Of a stretch of DNA of 64,000 nt, positions 35,370-45,419 are shown piece after piece. Each line of letters starts with the position of its first letter. The first letter of the stretch is position 1. The stretch spans positions 21,948,001-22,012,000 of the forward strand of contig JBITNC010000001.1 in the NCBI GenBank assembly GCA_050084985.1, in the 5' to 3' direction. The DNA is from Nageia nagi (taxonomy: Eukaryota > Pinophyta). The notes beneath the pieces were generated by a model that searched no databases, had not been told where the DNA came from, and saw only the letters and a program-made list of their open reading frames with translations. The translations under genes were made by a program, and so were the position numbers.

Positions 35370-36375
35370 AGAATCATTATTTTTATCCTTAAAGAAAGAG
35401 AAAAAGTGTTTGCTTGGTCTTATGTGGACATGCCTAAGTTGGATATTCAATTAGTAGTTCACAATTTAGAGTTAAAACCTAACACAAAACCAATAAGGAT
35501 AAAATTAAGAAGGATGCACCCTACCATAGCAATCATGGTTAAATAAGAGTTACAAAAATTGTTAGAAACCAAATTTATTCAACCTATTGATTATTCAAAA
35601 TGGATCTCAAATATGATCTTGGTTAAAAAAACCTAATGGTAAGATTCATATTTGTATTAATTTTTAGGATTTAAATAAAGCTTTTCCTAAGGATGCCTTT
35701 CCCCTCCATAATATTGATAGTTTGGTACACTCCACTGTTGGACATGACATTTTATCCTTAATGGATGGATTTTTAGGACACAATCAAATTAGGATAGCAG
35801 TGGAAGATCATCATAAAACTACATTTACCACACCATGGGGTACATTATGTTAGAGGGTGATGTCGTTTGGTATTAAAAATATCAAGGAAACATATCAACA
35901 TGATATGACATATATTTTCATGACTATATGCATCACATAAAGGAAGATTATGTTGATGATTTATTTATAAAATATTATAGTCCAAGAAAACATGGAAAAC
36001 TATTAATAAATGCCTTGGATAGGTTATTGGAACATACAGTAAGATTAAACCCTAAGAAATGTGTGTTTGGTGTTACCTCATGAAAACTATTAGGGTTCAT
36101 AGTATCTAAACATGGCATTGAAATAAATCTTTACAAATTTAAACCAATAGTAGAAATGCCACCTCCTACCACTTTGAAGTAATTGCAAAGTTTGTAAGGA
36201 AATATACATGCCATTAGAAGATTCATAGCTTAGTTATCTAATAAATGCAAGCCTTTCACTAAATTACAGAAAAAAAGGAATAAAATTTCACTAGGGCAAA
36301 GAAAAACATGAAGCTTTCAATGAAATTAAATGATATTTGTTATCACTTTTTGTGTTAATTTCCCTAAGAAAAGGA
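35370..36375 (+). pseudogene. element C: reverse transcriptase (left of N2)
   Basis: Blocks in order: VFAWSYVDMP, VVHNLELKPNTKPI, KLLETKFIQPIDYSKW, then shifted frames with DLNKA-like and HTMG-like segments. The catalytic YVDD is at 35949-35960, followed by LDRLLEHTVRLNPKKCVFGV, LLGFIVSKHGIEI and PPPTTLK.LQSL.GNI.AIRRFIA. At 36330-36370 the RNase H begins (F-V-L-I-S-L-R-K-G). The frame is cut here by N2 and resumes at 41709 with VSFLLYI and GTMLAQK in the same frame. Confidence 0.85.
36371..36375. repeat. target-site duplication of N2, left copy
   Basis: AAGGA directly before the TG of the left N2 LTR, identical to 41704-41708. Confidence 0.93.
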
Positions 36376-36767
36376 TGTTAGGAACCTCCAAGTTCCTAAA
36401 TGAGATTCAAATAGAATAGTAGTAAATGAGAACTAAAGAAATAACTCAATCACACAATCATAAGCAATATGAACTCAAATGTAACAAGATAGTAATATAT
36501 TGGTGTTATTGAAAGCCAAAATGAATCATAGGCCACTTTGAGGGTGCTACCTCCTTTACAACTCAAATAATATATTTTCTAAGATGCCCATTATTACCTT
36601 TCTCAAAATGTATTTATAGTCTACCTACCCTAACCCTAATTAGCCATTAAATACAAAATGGTGATTCACCTTACAAATATGTTATCCCTTTACATTTAAT
36701 AAAAGCCTATAGTCTAATTAATAAACTACTATAGCTTAAGTGAATGCTAGGATGTGGGATACTAACA
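36376..36767 (-). repeat. N2 3' LTR
   Basis: 392 bp, TG...CA. It contains TATAAATA on the minus strand (36611-36618), matched in the other LTR at 41548-41555. Confidence 0.92.
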
Positions 36768-36780
36768 TGCCACCCCTTTT
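36768..36780 (-). promoter_or_regulatory. N2 polypurine tract
   Basis: AAAAGGGGTGGCA on the minus strand, directly before the 3' LTR. Confidence 0.75.
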
Positions 36781-36789
36781 AAAAGATAG

Positions 36790-39730
36790 ATTTATCCTCC
36801 AAGATGAAAATTAGGAAATTATTATTGTAGCTAGTGGAGAGTCTCCCATGTTGCATCTTTAGGAGCTCAACCATACCATTAGATAAGGACTTTAGTAATA
36901 ATGTAGTTGCAGAGCTAGCATGTGTATCAATATATAATGGGCTTAGGTTCAACCATGATGGATCCTTCCTTAGTGAATATTTTCTCAAAGAATGTAAATT
37001 ATCTCTCCTGAATTTGATAAGATGGTGCTACTACTTGGACATTGGTGCTCCCTAGAATATAAGAGGTGACTATGGGTAGAGCTTGACCATACAAGGTTTC
37101 ATATGGATTCATCTTGATGCATGTATGATATGAAGTGTTATACCACCATTCTGCTAAGGGTAGCCATTTTACTTAATGGATCGGTTGGGAAAATGCAAAG
37201 TAATGAAGATATATGTTTTGAAGCATTTATTAACAATCTCTATCTGATAATCTATTTAAGGGTGATATGCTAAGCTCATATTGAGTTTAGATCCCTAAAG
37301 TTTGAATAATTCCTACCTAAACTTACTAGTGAATACTAGGTCATGATCACTAACAATGGTTGATGGCATACCATGGAGTTTAAAAATATTATCAAGAAAA
37401 TGTTGTGCCACTTTTACAGCTTGTAAGGGTGTGCCAAAGGGAAAAAATTTGCATATTTGGAGATTAAATCTATCACTACCTTGATAACAACTTTGACATA
37501 GGATTTTGAAAGGTCTTCAATAAAATCCATCAAGATATCTATCCAAGTGCACTCAAGTATGGATAGAGGTTGAAGAAATCCTAGGGTGCCCACTGTCTCA
37601 CCTTTGTATCAATGATAAATATCACATTCTAATACAAATTTCTTGATATCTTATTTCATACCTAGCCAATAAAAGGAGTGAAGCACTCTTTGGTAGATAT
37701 TTAGGAATTTGGAATGCCTAGTTGTTAGTGTCAAATGCAACTCTTGAAGCATTTTTTCTTGACATGAAGAGTTTTCCAATAGAGTAATATAATCTTTAAA
37801 TCATAGAATTCCATCATACCAAGAGAAGGGGGGTTTTCTTAATGGATCAATTTTCAACTATTGAATTACTATTGTGTAACATTTTCCTAAAGCCATTCTT
37901 ATTTAACCTAGCCAATTCATTGAGTAACTAGGGAGGAAAGAGCCTAAAACACCATGGGTTCTTTGAATTTTTGACAAAGAGCATCAGCAAACACATTCTT
38001 AGTGCCTTTTTATACATAATCTCATAATCATACCCTAAGAGTTTAGGAATCCACTTTTATTGGTCAGGGTGGAGATGCATTGTTCCAAGAAGTATTTCAA
38101 ACTATGTTGGTCTATTTTAATTATAAAATGATGATTGATAAGGTAGGGCCTCCAATAATTAATGGCATGAATAATTGCAAGTATTTCTTTTTCATAGGTG
38201 GATTTGGACAAATTCCATCTTGAGAGATCCTTACTTATGAAAGCTAAGGGTTTCCCTTCCTACATCAATATGACTCCAAGTCCTACTCTTAAGGTATCAC
38301 TTTTAATGATGAAAGTTTTAGAAAATATGGCATATCCAATACTGGGATTGAGCACATGGTAGCCTTAAATTGATGAAAGGCTTTTCAATAGCTCTTGACC
38401 AATTGAAAGAATTCTTTTTCAACAAGCCTATGAGGGGAGCTACAATCTTTTCATAATCTTTCATGAATTTATGGTAATATCCTATTAATCCAAGGAAACC
38501 TCATAGGCCTTTCAAGGATTTGGAAAAGGGCCATATTTCTATATCCTTAATATTTATTGGGTCCACATTAACACCTTCCTCAAAAATAATATGTCCAAGG
38601 TACTTAAGCTCCTAAAATCCAAAAGAATATTTGGAGTGCTTATCATACAACTAGTTCTCTTGAAGAAGTTGTAATGTCTAATCTAGGTGGGCTAAGTGAT
38701 CCTTCCAGATTTTTTGTAAATCAAAATATCATCAAAGAAAACTAAAATAAATTTTCAAAGAAAAATGTGGAATACTTGGTTCATCAAACTTTAAAATGTA
38801 GACAACACATTGGTAAGATTGAATGACATCACTAGGAACTCATAATAGCTTCATGTGTACAAAAAGCAGTTTTGGGAATGTCTTCTTCATGCAACTAAAT
38901 TTGATTGTACCCAAACCAAAGGTCTAGTTTGGAGAAATATTTTGTACCATGTAACTCATATATCAAGTTATAGATGAAAGGGATGGGAAATGTTTCCTTG
39001 ATGGTGATTTTATTCAAATCCTAAAAATCAATACACATTCATCATGATCCATCTTTCTTACAAACCAATAGAACTGGAGATGAGTAAGGACTCATGTTTT
39101 GGATGAATGATGTCAATTTGTAACATATCATCAACTAATTTTTCTATTTCATCCTTATACAATCAAGGATAATGGTAAGTTTTAATATTGGATGGTTGAA
39201 TTCTTGAAATTAATTGAATTGCACTATCATGAGGGTGGTGGGTAGGTAATTCTCAAGGTTCTTCAAAGATACATGCATGATGAGTGAGCACTTGTTGTAA
39301 TTCCTAAAATTTTGGTAATTCTTGCATGGAAAGTTGAATATAAAAGAGTTATCCTATCACTCCTTTACCATATTTCATAAACAATTATATACCAAGGACC
39401 ATATGACACCTATCTAATGGGAGAATAGGACCATATCACACCCACCTATTGGGAGAAAATACACATCACCTTGCATCTTGTAGTCACCCATACTGAGCTT
39501 GATGTTGCAACACCAATCTTTGCAAGCAATTTTTTCTCCATTCTTGATCATTACCTCAAAATTATTTTTTAGGTAGATGTAAGATGGGTCTTTTTGGCCA
39601 CATTTAGATCTACATAATTATGAGTGCTTCCCAAGTCTAGCAATATTATCAAAATTTGGCCTATAAAATATCCCTTAACTTTCATCATCTATAGAGAGTT
39701 AAACCCATAGAGTGAATTTCATGAAAAATT
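36790..39730 (-). pseudogene. N2 pol relic: protease, RT, RNase H, integrase, chromodomain
   Basis: Read from right to left. The protease remnant is DLGSTHNYVD near 39650-39620. RT runs from about 39090 to 38480: SPVLLVRKKDG-like start, [22 protein letters not shown], the catalytic motif FFDD (38728-38739), LLQENQLYAKHSKCSFG-like and LGHI. The RNase H region continues to about 38100. Integrase text lies at about 37690-37060 (SKYANFFPLAHPY, YHP.., a T-x-VVNKC-like segment in place of the Glu motif, HTC.KMNPYE-like end). A chromodomain remnant with the P-K-D-A-T-W-E motif lies at about 36870-36840, followed by FPNFHL and a stop. Chromodomains direct insertion by binding histone marks. Stops and frameshifts throughout. 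Confidence 0.8.
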
Positions 39731-41000
39731 CATCAATTTGGTCTATCTCATCCTTAATATCTACCATGGCATCCTTAAAAGCCTCATTATATGGATCCTT
39801 AGGAGCTTTTACATCCAACACATATAGTTTTTGGGTAGCATAATGATGACCTAGTGTAAATTTTTCATCATAATTATAAGAGTCCTTTCTTCTTCTATTC
39901 CTCCATCTTAGCAGGGGTTAGTCTCTTAACTTGTAAGGAGTGTACCAACTTCAAACCACCTTGATAAGGTTATGATTTTCAAGCAAGGGGATTAGTGTGA
40001 TTACGTTGTGCATTGAATTTATCTCCACCAACTTTGCAAGCCCTATTTCTGTTATCATGTTGTTCAAGTTGAATATTTTTACTTCTACTTGAATCTTCTT
40101 CTTCAACCCACTAATGAAATAGCTTTGATTGAATGCATCATCTAGTCCTTTAGTACAGTTAGCTAGTTACTCAAATTCTATTTGACATTCACTAACTATG
40201 GTTGTTTAGTGCAATTTGGTGAGTATACCAATGAAATCTTCAAAAAACCTAGGGCCAAATTTGATAAGGAGGTTTTGGGTAAATTTCCCCTAAGATGGGA
40301 TTCCTTTTTTCTTTTTGAACCATTGGATGAAATTGAACTTAAGATGAAATGAGGTGAGATTGACTTTTTGATCCTCAAGAATTTGATTTAGAGAAAAATA
40401 TTGCTCAATATGGTACACCCAACTGGTGAGATCATCACCATCAAATCTTGGAAATTCTAATTTATTTTTCCTTAGAAGGATAAAATCTTGGTTTGGACTA
40501 GGAAATTATTGAAACCTTGACCATTATATAGTTTAGATTGATTTGATCCCACCTACAGATGCTTGTTCAATAGTTTGAACCCTTTGGTTCGTATTAACAA
40601 AAGCAATAGAGATCACTTGTATTACTTGGGTCATCTTCTCAAAGCTATGGGAATGGATTTGTCTCTTATTTGTACTTTGAGAGATTCCACTAGGTGTGAT
40701 AATTTATCCATGTTCTAGGATCTTTGACCATATACCATATTGCTATTTCAAGAATTGTTATTTTTAGAAATTATTATTTTTAGAAACTAAAAAAGTGTAT
40801 GGGTGCTATATGTCAAAACAATTAGTACAAAAAAAATAATCACGGTCCCAAAATGATGATTTTTGAAATTTTGTACTCTTTTTTTTCCAAAAAATTATTA
40901 CCAAAGGTAATGAATTGGTCTTGTCAGAAACATCTAATTCTTCACCATCTAAGAATAATGGCTTTCAAAGTTTTTAGCCATTTTTGAAGCTACTATTTTG
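39731..41000 (-). pseudogene. N2 gag relic
   Basis: The capsid-like domain lies at about 40480-40100: LTSWVYHIEQYFSLNQI, NLTSFHLKFNFIQWF, then F.DFIGILTKL, ECQIEFE.LANC, Y.ISGLKK.I. The zinc knuckle region near 39880-39840 reads YNYDEKFTLGHHYAT; in chromoviruses both first positions are Cys, so each Cys has become Tyr, as expected from G-to-A changes. The region to the right (41000-41299) is a non-coding leader up to the primer-binding site. Confidence 0.75.
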
Positions 41001-41299
41001 GGTAAGGAAAAGTAAGGTACGTGAATGAAAATTTGTGTTTTTAGAAATGGTGATGGTTTACAATATGAAGGTTGATGCATAGTGAATGTATGGAAGGTAG
41101 AAGCGTGTGATAGAAAAGATTGAACTAGAATAGGGTATGAAAAAAATGATAGAGTTTTGGCTATAAATTAGATAAAATGTATAGTTCCAACTGATGCAAC
41201 TTGATGTTTTGGGAAAATTTAATTAGTTTTTTGGATATGAAATGATCAAAATGTATGGTCCCAACTCAATATAACCTTCCCTACAATGCAATAATCAAA

Positions 41300-41311
41300 G
41301 CTCTGATACCA
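41300..41311 (-). promoter_or_regulatory. N2 primer-binding site (initiator tRNA-Met)
   Basis: On the minus strand TGGTATCAGAGC, two bases inside the 5' LTR. This is the classical plant initiator-Met tRNA site. Confidence 0.92.
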
Positions 41312-41313
41312 TA

Positions 41314-41703
41314 TGTTAGGAACCTACAAGTTCCTAAGTAGGATTCGAATAGAATAAAGTAAATGCAAACTAAAGAAATAACTCAATCACATAATCATAA
41401 GCAATACAAACTCAAAAAGTAACAAGATAGTAACATATTGGTATTACTGAAAGCCAAAATAAATCATGAGCCACTTCAAGGGGACTACCTCCTTTACAAC
41501 TCAAACAATATATTTTCCAAGATGCTCAATATTGTCTTCTCAAAAAGTATTTATAGTCTGCCTACCCTAACCCTATTTAGCCATTCAATACAAAATGGTG
41601 ATACACCTTACAAAATGTTGACCCTTTACATTTAATAAAATCCTATAGTATAATTAATAAACTATTATAGTTTAAGTAAATGTTAGGATAGGGGATCCTA
41701 ACA
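41314..41703 (-). repeat. N2 5' LTR
   Basis: 390 bp, TG...CA, next to the primer-binding site. A TATAAATA box on the minus strand is at 41548-41555, about 150 bp into the LTR. Confidence 0.92.
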
Positions 41704-42640
41704 AAGGAGTCTCATTTCTTCTTTACATTTTGATCACAAAATTCTCCATAGGAACTATGTTGGCACAAAAAAATGAACAAGATAAAGAATAAGCCATTTA
41801 TTATTTAAGTCAAAATTTAGTGAGATATGAAATTAAATATATCTATGTTGAAAAATTATGTTTGGTCATGTTGTTAACCACCAAAAATTTAAGGAAATAT
41901 ATGCTCAATCACACAACCTACATAATTGCTAAGGTTGACCCATTTAAATACATGATGAATAAAACTTATCAAAACATGAGAACTTCAAAATGGGTCATGC
42001 ATTTAATAGAATTTGATCTTCAATTTATTAGTCAAAATTCCATCAAAGGATAATTCATAGCCAATTACCTAGCTAAATCTCCTTTTCAAGATGATAAACC
42101 CCTAGTAATTGAATTACCAGATGATGGGGTGTTTTGTTTAGATGAAGTAGAAGAACATGTGGAAAGTAAAGATGATTGGGATATGACTATTCATTTTGAT
42201 GGCTTTTATTGTGAACAAGGGAGTGGAATGGGTATAGTTCTTATCATGCCTCAAGGAGTGGCTATCCCATATTCCTTCAAGCTTGACTTCCCTTGTACTA
42301 ATAATGATGTTGAATATGAAGCTCTAATTCTAGCCTTGAAAATGGAAATTAAGTTAAATTTTAAAAGGATTAAAATTATTGGATATTCTTCACTAGTTGT
42401 AAATCAAACCAAATGAAATTTTCAATGTAAATAACCCTTTTTACAAAAATACAAGGCCATAGCTGACAAGTTATTGAAATTATTTAATAAGTTTGAAATT
42501 GAAGTTGCCTCGAGGTCCTCTAATCGATTTGTTGATGCTATAGCATTGATTGGATCCTTAATTCCTAAAGACCCCAAGAGGTCTACTTCGTAGATTGAAA
42601 TACTCAAACTATCCCAATCCTCTTTAGACTTTGACCTTAA
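41704..42640 (+). pseudogene. element C: RNase H and archaeal-type RNase H (right of N2)
   Basis: The first five bases are the right copy of AAGGA. The Ty3 RNase H continues: VSFLLYI, GTMLAQKNEQDKE, IYYLSQNLVRYEI, CLVMLLTTKNLRKYML, SKWVMHLIEFDLQFIS. Then aRNH from about 42170: MTIHFDGFYCEQGSG (catalytic Asp present), CTNNDVEYEALILALK (Glu present), IGYSSLVVN (relatives have G-D-S; the Asp is Tyr here), and SRSSNRFVDAIALIGSL near 42510-42560. A 30-bp gap with a frameshift lies near 42415. Two RNase H domains confirm the Tat lineage. Confidence 0.85.
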
Positions 42641-42699
42641 ATAGTAGTTTAAGACTATTGATCTGGGAATTATACCACATAGAATTAGTAAATTTCTCA

Positions 42700-43235
42700 A
42701 AAGTGGGAATTATACCACAAAATTTATCAAAGTTAGCTAGGAAAGCCTTTAGAATTAAGGCCTCTTGATATTATATGGTTGGAGATGTCTTATATCATAT
42801 AAAATTTGAAGGGGTATTTCTTATATTTATATAATTGACCAACATCCAAGTTGTATCTCCTTAGCCCATGATGGTACTCATGGAGGTCATTTTAGTGGTG
42901 CTATAATAGCAAAATGCTTAATCTAAATGGGTTACTATTGGCCCATAATAGAGAAATATTATTATGAGTATGTTAAAAACATTTTAAATATAAAAAACAT
43001 GCTCATTTGTTTATTTAACCTTCATAGGATTTTCACCCTACCTAGTCTTTATGGCCTTTCTCTAGATGGGCATTGGATTTGATTGGTCAAAATTGCCATG
43101 TCATCTATAGGAGGACATAAATTCATAATAAAAATAACTAAATATTTCACTAAATGGGTAGAATATATCCCTATATATTCCACTATTGGACCTCATATAG
43201 CTTATTTTATATAAAATTACATCATTTTTTATTTG
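42700..43235 (+). pseudogene. element C: integrase zinc domain and first part of core
   Basis: The HHCC region starts AHDGTHGGHFSGAIIAKCL at about 42867, then MGYYWPIIE and a decayed Cys pair (YEYVKN). Core text at 43060-43220: a GHWI.LV-like segment in place of M-D-V-I-G, SSIGGHKFIIKITKYFTKWVEYIP and a NYII-like end. The domain then breaks off; the part with the second catalytic Asp is missing and the sequence resumes at about 44689. A partial duplication of about 40 bp with gggaattataccaca occurs at 42664-42720. Confidence 0.75.
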
Positions 43236-43415
43236 GAAAACCCACTCGAATAAGCATCATTTTAAGTGCCCTTTTTCAAAACTAACTTGGAAAGTTTTAG
43301 GCAAATCAAATTCATAGGTAAGGTGATTTAAAAAAAAATTGTAAAAATTACAAAGGCAAATTTGAAGTTAAAAAAAATTTATATATAATTTTTGGCAAAT
43401 TAAAAGAGTTTCGTT

Positions 43416-43478
43416 GTAGTCTCCTATCGAGTGATAGTAGTTTGCAATTGGGTGGTAGTAGTCTTCTATTGTGGTGTG
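43416..43478. repeat. 21-bp repeat, short block
   Basis: Three units of the 21-bp repeat (for example gtttgcaattgggtggtagta), matching the larger block at 44033-44275. On the minus strand it reads RRLLPPNCKLLSLD, that is, 7-residue periodicity. Confidence 0.7.
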
Positions 43479-44032
43479 AATTCAATTGTAAGAGACCAAT
43501 AAAATAAACTCCAATCACATAATATAAATGTAAAATAATGGAAGAAAATTGAAAAATTATACTCTTCTCATTCTTCATTTAACACTACTTCTTTAAGAGA
43601 ATACAATCCATCATATAGCAACCAAAAAACCAAAGAAACCCTAAAGTAACACTAAAATCATCTTTTTCTTAAAATAGCTAAAAATAAAAATGAGTTAGAT
43701 TGCACCAAAAATTTCTATGCACATACTTATTATAATAATAAACCTTAATTTAAAATATTAGTACTCAACTTAATGTAAAATAAAATATATTAAAGTTCTA
43801 ACATACAAAAAAGCCTAAAAATCTTGAGAACATAAAGCAAAAGCTAATTTTGGGATGCTATATGGAGGATGTAGGTCTTTAAAATATGATTTTTTAAGGG
43901 TTTGGAATAAATAACTAATGTTTATGCAAAACATGCACATGAATCCATATTTTAAATTTTAAATGAAACAGACACCATGGTCAAAAGTTATTGCTCTTGC
44001 AAGGTGTCTTATATCAGGCAATAGCAAGAAAT

Positions 44033-44275
44033 CTGCTACCAAGTGGAAATAATTTGCTACTAGGTGGTAGGAGTATGTTATTAGGTGGAAATAGTATGTT
44101 ATCAAGAAAAACTATATGCTACTAGGTGGTAGCAGGATGCCATCAGGTGGTAGTAGTATGCCACTAGACAGTAGCAAGATGCCATCAAGCGGTAGTAGGT
44201 TTCCATTGAGAGGTAGTAGGCTTTCCATCGGGTAGTAGAAGTTTGCTTCCATATGGTATTATATTGCTACTATTC
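44033..44275. repeat. 21-bp tandem repeat, long block
   Basis: Eleven to twelve imperfect units with consensus close to gctactaggtggtagtagta. Nearly all units keep 21 bp, so indels have been rare compared with substitutions. On the minus strand one frame reads as a heptapeptide of type I/K-L-L/F-P-P-S/N-x. Confidence 0.8.
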
Positions 44276-44688
44276 AAAGGTATAGGGCCATTATTCAAAG
44301 ACAACATGCTAATATCTAAAGGAGAACTACTACCATATTTAAAATATTCTACCATAAGGTATTTATATGGGGTGATTTAATCAAAAAATAAATAATAATT
44401 TATTATTTTGAGGCAAAGTTAGCTATTTATTATTTCAAAATATTCATGATTTAATAAAAATTTAATTTAAAATTTAAATTTGATTTAGTGACTTGGGCTT
44501 GAAAAAAAATAATAATCAAAATTTTTTACGACATGGGTATTGTTCGAACCCAAAAATATCACTATTTTCCATTTTTAAAATTTTTAAAATTTGCTTATTA
44601 ACAAATATTTATGGTTAAAATGATCCCTGAATCCAAATCATCATATATAATAAAAAAAAACTTTAATAATAAATACATTAAAAACTTA

Positions 44689-45330
44689 TATGAAAAATAT
44701 CACATTAAGAAAAGCTTTTCAACCCCTACAGCCCCCAAGGAAATGGGAAAGTAGAAGCAACAAATAAGACACTACGTACCATTCTGATCAAAATCATAAA
44801 TAAGTTCCATAGATATTTGCATGTACAAATCCAAAAACTTTATGGTCATATCAATCTAGCATTAGAAATCATATTGGGGCAACCCCCTTTTCCTTGGTAT
44901 ATGGGGTAGAGGTCATCCTACCCATAAAATTGGAAATCCCTTCTCTTAGGGTGGAGTTAGGTGATTATATTTAAGATGATGAAATATAGATAACATGTCT
45001 TGATCAACTTGTATTATTATATGAGAAATGTATAAATTCCTTGGAACGCATGTAAGTATATCAAGACCAAATTGAGCATGCATTTGATAAGAAAGTTAAA
45101 ATATGTGAATTTGGTCAAGGATCTAGTATTAAAAGAAAATAAACAAACTTCTCATCCAGAGCATCAATTTATATATAAATTTTGCCACTAATTAGCTAGG
45201 TCCCTCATTATGAAAAGAAAATTTAGAAAAATAACATAGCACTTGGCCAATTTAGAGGGGAATGAGAGAGAGTGGACCAATAAACATCACACATCTTCAC
45301 CCTTTTTATTCTTACAAAATCTCTATGTTT
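44689..45330 (+). pseudogene. element C: integrase core end and C-terminal domain
   Basis: Resumes with YEKYHIK.SFSTP, then in a shifted frame SPQGNGKVEATNKTLRTIL carrying the catalytic Glu, a VILPIKLEIPSLRVELGDY-like block, a YEKCINSLEHM.VYQDQIEHAFDKKVK helix, and the C-terminal end with LGPS, LGQFRGE-like and HIFTLFI (relic F has HLHPFYS at this place). Several frameshifts are present. Followed by about 90 bp of AT-rich spacer containing a pyrimidine tract and AG (ttttttatag, 45421-45430). Confidence 0.75.
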
Positions 45331-45419
45331 CATAATAATAATAGTAGTTAAGTAGATTTTTATATGCATAGAGTAGTACTATAAATTATAATAAGTATAA
45401 AATTAATAGGTTTATGTGT

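Larger units (their letters stand above)
36376..41703 (-). mobile_element. N2: Ty3/gypsy chromovirus inserted in element C
   Basis: A 5328-bp element with LTRs of 392 and 390 bp (TGTTAGGAACCT...CTAACA), target duplication AAGGA, an initiator-Met primer-binding site and a polypurine tract, reading on the minus strand. Order from the right: gag, PR, RT, RNase H, IN, chromodomain. There is a single RNase H and no aRNH. The chromodomain and the FFDD-type RT place it among chromoviruses. LTRs differ at roughly 12% of positions by eye, so it is older than N1. All reading frames are heavily broken. Removing it together with one AAGGA restores the RNase H frame of element C. Confidence 0.93.
43236..44688. 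other. unidentified insert of about 1.45 kb in element C integrase
   Basis: Interrupts integrase between the TKWVE block and the QGNG block. No domain I know on either strand. It holds the same 21-bp repeat in two places (43416-43478 and 44033-44275). On the minus strand a 76-codon frame at 43578-43348 includes one of these blocks. The end near 44400-44690 is extremely AT-rich. I could not define terminal repeats or a target duplication; boundaries are estimated from the integrase break, accurate to about 15 bp. Confidence 0.5.

Noticed and set aside
36834-37055. 73-codon plus-strand frame opposite the N2 chromodomain region
   Set aside because: It is antisense to recognisable N2 coding text and has no features of its own.
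41700-42130. Separate host gene with 77-codon frame at 41820-42053
   Set aside because: It is the RNase H of element C continuing from 36375 after N2 is removed.
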